A stretch of 64,000 nucleotides of DNA from Fulvivirga maritima. GTDB taxonomy: Bacteria; Bacteroidota; Bacteroidia; Cytophagales; Cyclobacteriaceae. The notes below the pieces were generated by a model. The model was not told the DNA's origin, searched no databases, and was given only the letters and a program-made list of their open reading frames with translations. Shown here in pieces: positions 28,314 to 37,851 of the stretch. A program made the translations under genes and the position numbers. Numbering within the stretch: position 1 is the stretch's first letter; every line of letters begins with the position of its first letter. The stretch covers positions 1,859,501 to 1,923,500 of the forward strand of contig NZ_CP089980.1 in NCBI RefSeq assembly GCF_021389955.1. The letters run 5' to 3'.

Positions 28314-28344
28314 AAACATTAACAGACAAATAGAAAAGATCAAA

Positions 28345-29493
28345 ATGAATAAATTCTTTAACCTTATAGCGGCAGCAAGCATTTTGGCTATCTCTTGTGG
28401 AAAACCAGAGCAGCAAGGTCAACAACAGAGAGCTGTTCCTGTAAAAACAGTGAAGACAACTAAGAGCCCTACCGTATTTTTTGATAAATACCCAGCAACA
28501 GTAGTAGCTCTTCAGAAAGTAGATATTAATAGTGAAGTAAGCGGATACCTAAGAGATATTTCTTTTAGCGAAGGGTCAATTGTTAAAAAAGGCCAAAAAC
28601 TATATACTATAGATCAAAGCAAGTATTTATCAGCAAGAAATCAGGCTAAAGCCAATTTTATGAGTGCACAGGCTACTATGCAGCAGGCTCAAAAAGACGC
28701 TGATAGATATGAAGCACTGGGAGAGCAAGATGCGATAGCTAAGCAGCAGGTGGACAGGTCACTTACTGATCTTGAAAATGCAAAACAGCAGGTAGCAGCA
28801 GCTAAAGCCGCTTTAGAAACCGCTCAAACTAATCTTAATTATTCTACTATAGAAGCGCCTTTTACAGGTATGATTGGTATTTCTCAAGTACGTTTAGGCG
28901 CCTTTGTATCTGCAGGACAAACATTATTAAATACCATATCATCTTATGATCCTATGGGTGTTGATTTTGAGATTAATGAAACTGAGATTAGAAGATACTT
29001 AGATCTTGAAAAGTCGGAGACAATACTAAAAGATTCTATTATTTTTCTTACCCTGCCAGATAACTCTAAATATAAGTATCCTGGTAAAGTATATATAATT
29101 GATCGAGGAGTTAACTCTCAAACAGGTACCACTACTATAAGAATATCTTTTGCTAATCCTGATCAAGTGCTGAGAGATGGAATGAGTGCTGTGGTTCACG
29201 TTAAAAATCAGAGCTCAGGAAATAATATTATAATACCTCATAAAGCAGTAGTAGAGCAGATGGGAGAGTACTTTGTGTATACTGTAGAAGAAGGGAAAGC
29301 GAAGCAAATAAAGATTCAAACAGGAAAAACTATTGGTAGCGATATAGTAATCAATGACGGACTAAAAGAGGGTCAGGAAATTATTGTAGAAGGAATTCAA
29401 AGTTTGAGACAAGGTATGCCTGTACAAACCGGTAATGCTCAGCAAGCTGGAAAAGCACCTTCTCAAAAACCAGCAAAAGAGACTGCTAAGTAA
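28345..29493 (+). CDS. RND efflux periplasmic adaptor (HlyD/AcrA family)
   Basis: 382 residues from the ATG at 28345. This start gives a lipoprotein signal (LAISCG, Cys16), whereas an upstream ATG at 28294 would overlap the tolC-like gene. A lipoyl/barrel-sandwich half (VDINSEVSGYLRDISFSEGSIVKKGQ, quoted by its SGYL core) and the matching half YSTIEAPFTGMIG flank an alpha-helical hairpin rich in Ala/Gln (about 95-145). A beta-barrel and a membrane-proximal domain follow, and the end is Ala/Gln/Lys-rich. It bridges the RND pump and the TolC-like channel. It is 31 bp after the tolC-like stop. Confidence 0.92.
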   Translation: MNKFFNLIAAASILAISCGKPEQQGQQQRAVPVKTVKTTKSPTVFFDKYPATVVALQKVDINSEVSGYLRDISFSEGSIVKKGQKLYTIDQSKYLSARNQAKANFMSAQATMQQAQKDADRYEALGEQDAIAKQQVDRSLTDLENAKQQVAAAKAALETAQTNLNYSTIEAPFTGMIGISQVRLGAFVSAGQTLLNTISSYDPMGVDFEINETEIRRYLDLEKSETILKDSIIFLTLPDNSKYKYPGKVYIIDRGVNSQTGTTTIRISFANPDQVLRDGMSAVVHVKNQSSGNNIIIPHKAVVEQMGEYFVYTVEEGKAKQIKIQTGKTIGSDIVINDGLKEGQEIIVEGIQSLRQGMPVQTGNAQQAGKAPSQKPAKETAK

Positions 29494-29516
29494 AAATTTT
29501 TTAAGACAAAGCATTT

Positions 29517-32500
29517 ATGATAGCGAATACATTTATAAACAGGCCTATTACGGCCATTGTATCCTCCATAGTAATTGTGCTCGTCGGTATTTTGGCCATT
29601 ATGAATTTACCAGTTGGTCAATATCCGGATATCACACCTCCCGTGGTACAGGTTTCAGGTACCTATACAGGAGCTGATGCACAAACAGTGGAACAAACGG
29701 TAGTTACACCTATTGAAACGCAAGTGAATGGTGTACCTGGTATGAAATATATGAGTTCTACCAGTTCTAATGATGGTTCATTTTCCATTAACGTTACTTT
29801 TGAACTGGGAACTAACGTAGATATTGCTGCACTTGACGTGCAAAACAGGTTAAGTATAGCTACGCCTATGCTTCCTTCTGAGGTACAGCGTACTGGTATT
29901 ACGGTGAGGAAAAGGAACCCTACCATTTTGATGGTGGAAACTTTATATTCTCCTAATGGTACTCACGATGCTGAGTTTCTTGATAACTACAGTAACATTT
30001 ACATTAAAGATGCGATCTCAAGGGTAGATGGTGTAGGTGATGTGTATGCTGTAGGGTCAGATTTTGGTATGCGTATTTGGTTAAAGCCAGATAAATTAGC
30101 TCAGCTTAATTTAAGTACTTCAGACATTACAGCAGCTATTCAGGAACAAAACGTTCAGGTAGCAGCTGGTGCAGTTGGTGCGGCTCCACAATCAAATCAA
30201 CAAACTTTTGAGTTAACAGTATTTGTTAATGGCCGTTTAAAAACGCCTGAGCAGTTTGGTGATATTATCATTAAAACTAATCCGGAAGATGGTTCTTTAG
30301 TTTACATGAGAGATGTTGCCCGAATTGAATTGGGATCATTCTCTTACGGAGGTAACAGATATGTAGATGGAAAAAGAGCAGGTTTCTTGCTTATTTACCA
30401 GTCACCAGGAAGTAACGCACTAAGCACAGCAGAAGGAATATATGAAAAAATGGAAGAACTGAAAGAAACCTTCCCTGCTGATATAGACTATAAAATTCCT
30501 TTTGAATCGGTATCAGTTGTTGATATTTCTATTGAAGAGGTACTTCATACACTTGTAGAAGCTCTGATTTTGGTAACTATTGTGGTATTCTTGTTCTTAC
30601 AGAACTGGAGAGCTACTGTAATACCTATGCTAGCGGTACCGGTATCCATTATTGGTACATTCTTATTCTTCATTCCTTTAGGTTTTACCATTAATACGTT
30701 AACCCTATTTGGTTTCGTGTTGGCCATTGGTATTGTGGTGGATGATGCCATTGTGGTGGTAGAGGCCGTGCAGCACTATATGGATGAATTGAAAATAGAT
30801 GCTAAAGAGGCTACTAAGCGAGCTATGGCAGATATCTCAGCTCCGGTAGTGGCTATTGCCTTGGTATTGGCTGCGGTATTCGTGCCAGTAGGATTTATAC
30901 CTGGTATCACCGGTCAGATGTACCAACAGTTTGCGATAACAATTGCTATTTCAGTATTGCTTTCAGCATTTATAGCACTATCACTTACACCAGCATTATG
31001 TTCTTTATTCCTAAGACCTACCGAGGTAACAGAAGACTCTAAAGGACTGAACAAATTATTCTATAAATTCAATGTTTGGTTTAACAGAGTTACTGAAAAA
31101 TATGGATCAGGAGTACACAAAAGTATAAAAGGCTCTAAGCTGGTAATTATTTTACTAGTGTGTGTTTTTGTAGGTACTTATGCTCTATTCATGAAAAAGC
31201 CTACAGGTTTTATTCCTCAGGAAGATGAAGGACGTTTGTATATTTCGTTTAACTTACCTGAAGGTGCTTCTATTACCAGAACTGAAAATGTACTTGATCA
31301 GGTAATGACTGCCCTGGATTCTACTCATACAGTGGCTGACTATGCTGCTATTAGTGGACTGAACGCAGTTAGTTTCGCCAGAAAGTCAAACAGTGGTACA
31401 CTATTCGTTTCATTGGCTCCATGGGAGGAAAGAACTGCTGACGATGAGCAGATTGATGCTATTGTGGCAGACTTAAATGCTAAGTTTAGTGCCATTACAG
31501 AAGCGCAAGTACTGGTTATTAAGCCACCAGCCGTACCGGGTCTTGGTAGCACCGGTGGTTTCAGTTTCATTATGGAACAGCAAGGAAGTAATGATAACGT
31601 AAGTCAGTTTGCCGGAAATGCCATGAAATTTATGATGGCGGCTAACCAAAGACCAGAAATAGGAATGGCGTATACTTTCTTCAACGCAAACACTCCAGGT
31701 ATTAATATGGATGTAGATAAGAAGAAAGCCAAGAAAATGGGTGTAAGTCTTACAGAGATATACGGTACTCTACAAACCTATTTAGGAAGTAGATATGTAA
31801 ATGACTTTACTCTTTATAATAGAAACTTTAGAGTGGTAGCTCAGGCGGATAGTTCATATAGAGGAGAACAAGAAGATTTAGACAAATATTATGTTCGAAA
31901 TCAGAGAGGTGAAATGTTGCCTTTATCTACTTTCATTAACAGGAAGCCTGTAGAATCAGCGGCGGTTATTAACCATTATAACCTTTATAGATCAGCTGAG
32001 TTTAACGGTAACCCTGCGCCAGGTTATAGTAGTGGTGAGGCCATTCAGGCTTTGAGAGAAGTAGCAGCAGAAACTTTACCTACTGGGTACAATTATGAAT
32101 TTAGTGGGTTGAGTTTAGAGGAGATACAATCAGGAGATAGTACTACTTATATATTCGGACTATCAATTGTATTCGTATTCTTATTCCTGGCAGCACTTTA
32201 TGAAAGCTGGTCAGTTCCTTTCTCTGTACTGTTATCAGTGCCAGTAGGTGCACTAGGTGCGATTCTCGCTCTTACCTTGCTACCTTATCTGACTAATAAC
32301 ATATATGCACAAATTGGTTTGATTACACTAATTGGTTTGGCTGCTAAAAACGCCATTCTTATTGTGGAATTTGCCAAAGAACGTGTAGAAGCAGGTATGG
32401 AAATAGTAGAAGCAACGCTTGAAGCGGTTAAGTTAAGACTTAGACCTATTGTGATGACTTCATTAGCCTTCATCTTGGGTGTGTTACCGTTAGCCTTTTC

Positions 32501-32699
32501 TAGTGGAGCAGGTGCTGTATCTCGTAACACCATTGGTTGGACAGTGGCCGGAGGTATGTTAGCAGCTACCATATTAGGTATTTTTGTGGTGCCAGTATTG
32601 TACGTGGTAATCACTAAGTTGGCTTATGGTAAGAAAGGTTTGGCCAAACTACAAGAAGGTCATAATCCTGATGATTTCCATAAAAATCACCTCCACTAA
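29517..32699 (+). CDS. RND multidrug efflux pump, HAE1 (AcrB-like) family
   Basis: A 1060-residue inner-membrane transporter of normal length for AcrB-type pumps. It has 12 expected membrane helices in two halves with large periplasmic loops. The proton-relay residues are present: the Asp pair 409-410 in GIVVDDAIVVVEAV and Lys944 in AAKNAILIVEFAKE. The start MIANTFINRPI and the GQYPDITPP segment are characteristic. It should export hydrophobic compounds using the proton gradient, with the preceding adaptor and TolC-like protein. It is 23 bp after the adaptor stop and 9 bp before the TetR-like gene. Confidence 0.96.
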   Translation: MIANTFINRPITAIVSSIVIVLVGILAIMNLPVGQYPDITPPVVQVSGTYTGADAQTVEQTVVTPIETQVNGVPGMKYMSSTSSNDGSFSINVTFELGTNVDIAALDVQNRLSIATPMLPSEVQRTGITVRKRNPTILMVETLYSPNGTHDAEFLDNYSNIYIKDAISRVDGVGDVYAVGSDFGMRIWLKPDKLAQLNLSTSDITAAIQEQNVQVAAGAVGAAPQSNQQTFELTVFVNGRLKTPEQFGDIIIKTNPEDGSLVYMRDVARIELGSFSYGGNRYVDGKRAGFLLIYQSPGSNALSTAEGIYEKMEELKETFPADIDYKIPFESVSVVDISIEEVLHTLVEALILVTIVVFLFLQNWRATVIPMLAVPVSIIGTFLFFIPLGFTINTLTLFGFVLAIGIVVDDAIVVVEAVQHYMDELKIDAKEATKRAMADISAPVVAIALVLAAVFVPVGFIPGITGQMYQQFAITIAISVLLSAFIALSLTPALCSLFLRPTEVTEDSKGLNKLFYKFNVWFNRVTEKYGSGVHKSIKGSKLVIILLVCVFVGTYALFMKKPTGFIPQEDEGRLYISFNLPEGASITRTENVLDQVMTALDSTHTVADYAAISGLNAVSFARKSNSGTLFVSLAPWEERTADDEQIDAIVADLNAKFSAITEAQVLVIKPPAVPGLGSTGGFSFIMEQQGSNDNVSQFAGNAMKFMMAANQRPEIGMAYTFFNANTPGINMDVDKKKAKKMGVSLTEIYGTLQTYLGSRYVNDFTLYNRNFRVVAQADSSYRGEQEDLDKYYVRNQRGEMLPLSTFINRKPVESAAVINHYNLYRSAEFNGNPAPGYSSGEAIQALREVAAETLPTGYNYEFSGLSLEEIQSGDSTTYIFGLSIVFVFLFLAALYESWSVPFSVLLSVPVGALGAILALTLLPYLTNNIYAQIGLITLIGLAAKNAILIVEFAKERVEAGMEIVEATLEAVKLRLRPIVMTSLAFILGVLPLAFSSGAGAVSRNTIGWTVAGGMLAATILGIFVVPVLYVVITKLAYGKKGLAKLQEGHNPDDFHKNHLH

Positions 32700-32708
32700 T
32701 AGCTGGAG

Positions 32709-33356
32709 ATGAAAGAGAAGATTAAAAATGCAGCTCTTGGGTTATTTCTGAAATATGGTCCTAAGAGAACCACCATTGATGATGTAATCTGGGAGCTGCA
32801 AATTTCAAAGAAGCTGTTCTATGAGAATTATGAAAATAAAGAAGAGCTAATATCTGAGATCTTTACAGAGGTAATATCTGAAGCAAAAGCAGATTTCTGT
32901 AAGATTCAAGATGAAAATAATGACTCTTTGTTTTTACTCATGGCATGGCAATACCAGTTTTATCATTATCTGAAACAGTATAGTGAGCCCTGTATTTATG
33001 AACTCAATAAATATTATTCTCACCTGAGGGTTCAATACATCTCTTTCAGACAGAATTTGGTATTCAAGAATATGATGAAAGTGGCACAATCTTCTCAACA
33101 GCAAGGAATAATAGCTCAACACGTAAACCTTAGAATTTTTGTAGAACTACAATTATATCTCTTGGAAGAACTATTATTTGGAAGATTCAGGGAGAATAAT
33201 AGACTCAATGACCGGGAACAGGATGAATATGTTAATCACATCATTACCAGTCATTGTAAAGGAATAATTAGTAAAAACCATTTCGACAAATTCGAAAATT
33301 GTAGAGATAAAGTAGAAGAAAAATATGAAGGTAATAAATACGGACTATCTAGATGA
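32709..33356 (+). CDS. TetR/AcrR-type transcriptional regulator
   Basis: A 215-residue regulator. The N-terminal helix-turn-helix is clear: KIKNAALGLFLKYGPKRTTIDDV, then a recognition helix ISKKLFYENYENKEELI. The ligand-binding C-terminal domain is divergent, as usual. It is the fourth gene of the efflux operon, starting 9 bp after the pump. Its 3' end overlaps the acyl carrier protein gene by 32 bp in another frame, so its regulation is tied to both. It may control the operon or respond to an acyl ligand (inference). Confidence 0.85.
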   Translation: MKEKIKNAALGLFLKYGPKRTTIDDVIWELQISKKLFYENYENKEELISEIFTEVISEAKADFCKIQDENNDSLFLLMAWQYQFYHYLKQYSEPCIYELNKYYSHLRVQYISFRQNLVFKNMMKVAQSSQQQGIIAQHVNLRIFVELQLYLLEELLFGRFRENNRLNDREQDEYVNHIITSHCKGIISKNHFDKFENCRDKVEEKYEGNKYGLSR

Positions 33357-33570
33357 AGTTAAAAATATTTTAACTGAAGTAGGCATAGAACCTACTTCCA
33401 TTACACCTGATTCAAACTTGGCAAGAGATTTGGGGTTAGACTCACTAGACCTTACAGACTTAATGATGAGGCTTGAGGTGAAATTCGGTATTCAGGTTAA
33501 TGACCTTGATGCCCAACAATTAGCTACTGTAGAAGATGTGGTTAATTATTTAGAGCAGAATTTAAGCTAA
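33325..33570 (+). CDS. Acyl carrier protein
   Basis: An 81-residue acyl carrier protein. The phosphopantetheine-attachment motif is DLGLDSLDLTDLMM with the modified Ser40. The four-helix pattern and the acidic helix II are typical. The gene starts inside the 3' end of the TetR-like gene, suggesting translational coupling. It is not next to fatty-acid synthesis genes, so it may be a specialised carrier instead of the housekeeping AcpP. A strong terminator follows. Confidence 0.9.
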   Translation: MKVINTDYLDEVKNILTEVGIEPTSITPDSNLARDLGLDSLDLTDLMMRLEVKFGIQVNDLDAQQLATVEDVVNYLEQNLS

Positions 33571-33592
33571 ATGCTTGATTACTTATATCCCA

Positions 33593-33630
33593 AAAAACGC
33601 CAGAGTTAATAACTCTGGCGTTTTTATTTT
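33593..33630. terminator. Bidirectional terminator between the ACP and thioesterase genes
   Basis: The arms AACGCCAGAGTT and its complement (within 33593-33625) form a hairpin with a very short AT loop, with an A tract on the left and a T tract on the right. It serves the plus-strand efflux/ACP transcript and the convergent minus-strand thioesterase transcript. Confidence 0.9.
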
Positions 33631-33719
33631 AATTAAAATCATTTTTTTGATTAAAAGTTACAGACTTGCATATGGAATGAAATCCCATATGGGGACAAGC
33701 TCTTATTTTAATGAGTCGG

Positions 33720-34103
33720 TTATTTGAACCACGTATACATTTCTTCGCTTATTCTTTTAGGGCGGTGGCTTTTAGAATCTAACGCGCACCATAATGTTCT
33801 GGCCTTAATAATTTCTTTGCCATCCTGATTTTTGATAGATACAAAACGCGGTAATTTTAAACCTTCAGCTTCTTCTACCCAGGTAGTGGAGCTAAGCAGA
33901 TCTCCTACAAAGGCCGGTGCCAGATAATCTATCTCATGCCTGATCACCACCCATAAGGTGCCTTTAATCATTTCTTCATTGGCTACATTTTGCCAATGGG
34001 CTGCGGCGGTATCTTGCACATACTGAACATAGACCACGTTATTAACATGGCCCATGTGATCAATATGTTCTTCTTTTACCCTTATGTGATGTGTATATGG
34101 CAT
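33720..34103 (-). CDS. Hotdog-fold acyl-CoA thioesterase
   Basis: A 127-residue single hotdog domain of the 4-hydroxybenzoyl-CoA thioesterase (YbgC/FadM-like) family. The active-site region is DHMGHVNNVVYVQYVQ, with the general-base Asp replaced at the usual place by His/Met spacing typical of this branch. It hydrolyses acyl-CoA thioesters; chain length is not predictable. It starts 7 bp after the stop of the M14 peptidase gene on the same strand, so the two are probably co-transcribed. Confidence 0.85.
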   Translation of the reverse strand: MPYTHHIRVKEEHIDHMGHVNNVVYVQYVQDTAAAHWQNVANEEMIKGTLWVVIRHEIDYLAPAFVGDLLSSTTWVEEAEGLKLPRFVSIKNQDGKEIIKARTLWCALDSKSHRPKRISEEMYTWFK

Positions 34104-34110
34104 ATAGGTC

Positions 34111-36618
34111 TTAATCCACTAAAAAAACAGCGTTAGAGAAAAGTAGTTTACCATTTTCCCAAAAAGAGCGGAATAACGGATCATCTACCAGATAAACAAC
34201 ATTACCTCTACCCATACTTTGCACGCCAAAAACCAGGCTGTTTTCTAGTTTTTTGGCTGCTTTATAGCCAGCGAAACCACTTATTGGCGTTGAGGCTCCT
34301 TTCAGCACTCCCACATTGCTGCCTTCTTCCAGGTAAGCATATTTGGAACTGCTGGTTTTTAGACTATAATAAGTTGCTCCATACCCATAGGCTAGTGGGT
34401 TGGTCTTATCCATATTTACTTTATAGATGGCGCCAAAAATCTCATCGCTAAGGCGTTCTCGCTCTTTTAAATTATAAGGATTCAGCTTTTCTTCCATAGT
34501 AGGTTCTGTTTCCTGAGCTTTTTTCTCCTGATCAGAATTAAACCGTTTAAGTCCGAAGCCATTTTTATCCCTGAATGTGCTAAGCGCTCCCCCAATGGCA
34601 ATAAGCTTACCTCCAGACTTTACCCAGCCTTTCAGTTCTTCCATAGTTTTATCATTTAAAAAGCTATAGCCGCCAGAGGGCATAATGATAACATCATAGT
34701 CTGAAAAATTAGTGTAAGAGATATACTCAGAGCCAATATTGGTAATGGGGTAATGGATTTGCTGCTCAAAGAAATGCCATATTTCACCAAAATTTAATGA
34801 ATAGATATGATCTCCTGTAATCACTGCGATTTTAGGAGCCTCTAATCTGGCAATTTCTCCAGAGCCCAGGTCTACTCCATTTTCAGAGAAGCCTGTGGTA
34901 AGACTTATTAATTGCCTTCCATACTGATCCGCCAGAGATTTTATGGTTTGGTCAAATTCGCTGCCTAGTTTCTCATTATTTCTTCTGGTAATAACTAATG
35001 CTCCGGGATCAAAACTGTGGCCTTGAATTTTTAATGGTTTGTGACTAACCCTAACATTAATTTTCTTCTGTATCGCCGCGCTCAGAAATTTCACATCTTC
35101 TACGCTTTGGTAGGGTAACACATAAGCGTATGCTCGCTTTTCAGAATTGCTTGCTTTAGCTTCTTCAAAAGTATACCCATTGCTTATGGATAGTTTTTCA
35201 GTAAGCGCATATGCATCTACACCATAGGCAAAAGGGATAGACCAAGCCGTAATATCATAAGTTAATGTATCAGAAAGTTTGGTGTTGGGTTCAAAAAGTG
35301 CGGTTAATAGCCGTGATTGTGGTTGATAGGCACTAATCACTAAATCTTTATCTGAGAGGCTAAAACTGCTTTCGGCATTAGACACATAGCTGTAGCCTTT
35401 ATAGCTAGCATTTTTAGTAGCAGTGCCATATTCTATATGATTCTTATCTAAAAATTGCGTTAACGCTCTTATCTTATCCACATTGTCTGAGTGGATAACA
35501 TAGCTTTTGTATTTTGAAGAAGGATTGGTTCTGTTGTTTTTAAAGTAATTTTCAAATTCACTCACCAGCTTAGTGGCATTTTTTGAGCTGATTTCTACAG
35601 TAGACAAACCCGTGGTGAAATGATGGTCAATACGATCTTTCAAAGTAAGCGTATCACCATATTCGGTAATAATTCCTAAGCCGGCATAGCCGTGGCCAGC
35701 CTGCTCGTAGGTCATGCCAATGGCTCCGTTATAAGTAGGGTAGGTGTCTCCGTAGCTGGGGTAAAGCAGATCGAAGAGCTCACGGGTAAAGTATAACCAG
35801 CCTTGCTCATCGAAATATTTAGCGTGGTTCTTTCCTATCATAGTTTGAAATTCACGCTGCCATGGCGTAATGATTTCATGAAAAGGCTCAGCCGCAGGAG
35901 CAAAATAATAGGGATTGTTAATAAACTGCTCATGGTAGTCTACATGTACGTGGGGCATCCATTGGTGGTAGATTTTAGATCTCTGCTGAGATTCTATTTG
36001 CGTTTGCCATGCCCAGTCTCGGTTCAGATCAAACAGATAATGATTTGGTCTGCCACCAGGCCACGGTTCATGGTGCTCTATGGCATCACCCAAAGGGTTA
36101 AAATTCTTATTAGCGTATTGATTATAGAAATTCACATAACGGTCTCTGCCATCAGGATTAACACAAGGATCTATGATCACCACTGTGTTTTTTAGCCAGG
36201 TTTTTGCTTTTTCTTCAGATAGTAGCGCGTAAATAGTTTTCATAGAGGCCTCTGTAGATGATGCCTCGTTGCCATGAATATTATAACTCAGCCATACTAT
36301 GGCCAAATCATTTTTCTGACCTTCGCTGGCAGTAAGTCGGTTCAGATTGCTTTTACGTATTTCTTCTAGCTTATTTATATTTTCCTGAGAGGAGATAATA
36401 GCAATTTTTAGCGGCCTGTGCTCATAGGTTTCCCCATAGGTTTGAAGTGTAACATTAGGTAGAGATTCTGCCAGATATTCATAATAGTCTATTACCTGAT
36501 GGTGTCTGGTAAATTGATCTCCCAAGGTATAACCCAGGAATTCATCAGGCGACTGAACGCTCTGGCCACTAGCGATGATATTTGCCATGAGCAGGCAAGC
36601 CAATAAAAGTTTTTTCAT
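34111..36618 (-). CDS. Exported M14 carboxypeptidase with a C-terminal GATase-like domain
   Basis: An 835-residue exported protein with a signal peptide at 1-18. The N-terminal zinc carboxypeptidase domain (about 45-360) has the metal motif HGNE (in NIHGNEASSTEA), the third-ligand region VDYHEQ, and the GMTYEQAG segment with the likely catalytic Glu. The C-terminal part (about 590-830) contains a class I glutamine-amidotransferase-like fold: VITGDHIYSLNFGEIWHF, then YDVIIMPSGGYSF and GGKLIAIGGA. This resembles a Bacteroidota M14 subgroup carrying that extra domain. It probably trims C-terminal residues from peptides in the periplasm or outside. Confidence 0.88.
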   Translation of the reverse strand: MKKLLLACLLMANIIASGQSVQSPDEFLGYTLGDQFTRHHQVIDYYEYLAESLPNVTLQTYGETYEHRPLKIAIISSQENINKLEEIRKSNLNRLTASEGQKNDLAIVWLSYNIHGNEASSTEASMKTIYALLSEEKAKTWLKNTVVIIDPCVNPDGRDRYVNFYNQYANKNFNPLGDAIEHHEPWPGGRPNHYLFDLNRDWAWQTQIESQQRSKIYHQWMPHVHVDYHEQFINNPYYFAPAAEPFHEIITPWQREFQTMIGKNHAKYFDEQGWLYFTRELFDLLYPSYGDTYPTYNGAIGMTYEQAGHGYAGLGIITEYGDTLTLKDRIDHHFTTGLSTVEISSKNATKLVSEFENYFKNNRTNPSSKYKSYVIHSDNVDKIRALTQFLDKNHIEYGTATKNASYKGYSYVSNAESSFSLSDKDLVISAYQPQSRLLTALFEPNTKLSDTLTYDITAWSIPFAYGVDAYALTEKLSISNGYTFEEAKASNSEKRAYAYVLPYQSVEDVKFLSAAIQKKINVRVSHKPLKIQGHSFDPGALVITRRNNEKLGSEFDQTIKSLADQYGRQLISLTTGFSENGVDLGSGEIARLEAPKIAVITGDHIYSLNFGEIWHFFEQQIHYPITNIGSEYISYTNFSDYDVIIMPSGGYSFLNDKTMEELKGWVKSGGKLIAIGGALSTFRDKNGFGLKRFNSDQEKKAQETEPTMEEKLNPYNLKERERLSDEIFGAIYKVNMDKTNPLAYGYGATYYSLKTSSSKYAYLEEGSNVGVLKGASTPISGFAGYKAAKKLENSLVFGVQSMGRGNVVYLVDDPLFRSFWENGKLLFSNAVFLVD

Positions 36619-36972
36619 AGATGAAGGTTTAATCCATTAAATTATTTAAAAAGTCACTGGAGATCAATCATTTGAGCATATTCAATAATTATTTTCCATA
36701 AACGGAGCAGAACATGCTCTGATTGAATAGAAATAAGAAGGATTTTTTATGGTATTGAGAGGCAATTATCTGATATTTACCTGTCAGGTTTATAAGGCAT
36801 AATTTCTACCTCCTGTTAGAATTTTCTAAGCATTTTAGAGCCAACGGCTCATTTTTTAACTATTGTGTTCAAGAAAATTCGCTTTTATTCAATAGATAGC
36901 TGTTTTAATAGTCAATCGTTTATATTATCTTTTGAATACCAATTTTTACTGTAACTATCTAAACCTTTACCA
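36619..36972. other. Divergent intergenic region
   Basis: 354 bp of AT-rich sequence between the minus-strand M14 gene and the plus-strand patatin gene. It must hold the promoters of both. I see no strong TAnnTTTG box, no long inverted repeat and no coding potential. Confidence 0.4.
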
Positions 36973-37851
36973 ATGAGTAAGTCTGTAGCTTTAGTTCTTT
37001 CCAGTGGGGGTGCACGTGGCGTAGCACATATTGGTGTTATTGAAGCCTTGCTGGAGGCAGGTTATGAAATCACATCTATTTCGGGCAGTAGTATGGGGGC
37101 CGTAGTGGGCGCTGTGTACGCTGCCGGAAAGCTAAATGAATATAAGGATTGGGTCTGTAATTTTGATAAGATCGATGTTTTTAAACTTATTGATTTTACG
37201 CTCAGCACACAGGGTTTTGTACGTGGCGATCGTGTGTTTAATGAAATGAAAAAATTTATTCCCGACTGTAATATCGAAGACTTAAGCATACCCTTTGCAG
37301 CCGTAGCTACTGATATAGTTAACAGAAGGGAAGTGGTGTTTACTTCAGGTAGCGTATTTGGTGCGTTGAGAGCTTCTGCTGCTATTCCTTCAGTAATGAA
37401 ACCAGCCGTTATAAATGATATAGAGTTGGTAGATGGCGGTGTACTTAACCCTATTCCTATAGACTGTGTACAAAGAAGTAATGATGATATATTGGTGGTA
37501 TCTGACGTAAATGCGGCTATACCCGCTCCAGTAAAAAATAAGCAATTAGATCATAAAGGCCGCTTTTCTCCCTTAGTAGAAAAGTGGAATAGTTTCTTCC
37601 CTAAAGTAACACATAAGCAAAGAAGACTCAGTTATTTTGATTTGATAGCCAAGTCAGGAGACTTAATGCAGGACAGAATTTCAGAATATATTCTTGCTCA
37701 GACAAAGCCGGAGATATTAGTTCGTATTTCGCGGGAGACGTGTGGTACATTTGAGTTTTATAGAAGTAATGAACTTATAGATTGTGGTAAAGAGGAATTT
37801 TTAAAATCATTAGAGCATGCACTACAAGGAGTTGAATCAGACGCTGGGTAA
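36973..37851 (+). CDS. Patatin-like phospholipase
   Basis: A 292-residue cytosolic patatin-fold hydrolase of the bacterial RssA-like type. The oxyanion motif SGGARG is at 11-16, the nucleophile elbow GSSMG at 38-42 (Ser40), and the catalytic Asp154 in DGG. It is predicted to release fatty acids from membrane lipids. Its 3' end overlaps the start of the methyltransferase gene by 35 bp, so the two are translated together. The biological substrate is not visible. Confidence 0.92.
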   Translation: MSKSVALVLSSGGARGVAHIGVIEALLEAGYEITSISGSSMGAVVGAVYAAGKLNEYKDWVCNFDKIDVFKLIDFTLSTQGFVRGDRVFNEMKKFIPDCNIEDLSIPFAAVATDIVNRREVVFTSGSVFGALRASAAIPSVMKPAVINDIELVDGGVLNPIPIDCVQRSNDDILVVSDVNAAIPAPVKNKQLDHKGRFSPLVEKWNSFFPKVTHKQRRLSYFDLIAKSGDLMQDRISEYILAQTKPEILVRISRETCGTFEFYRSNELIDCGKEEFLKSLEHALQGVESDAG

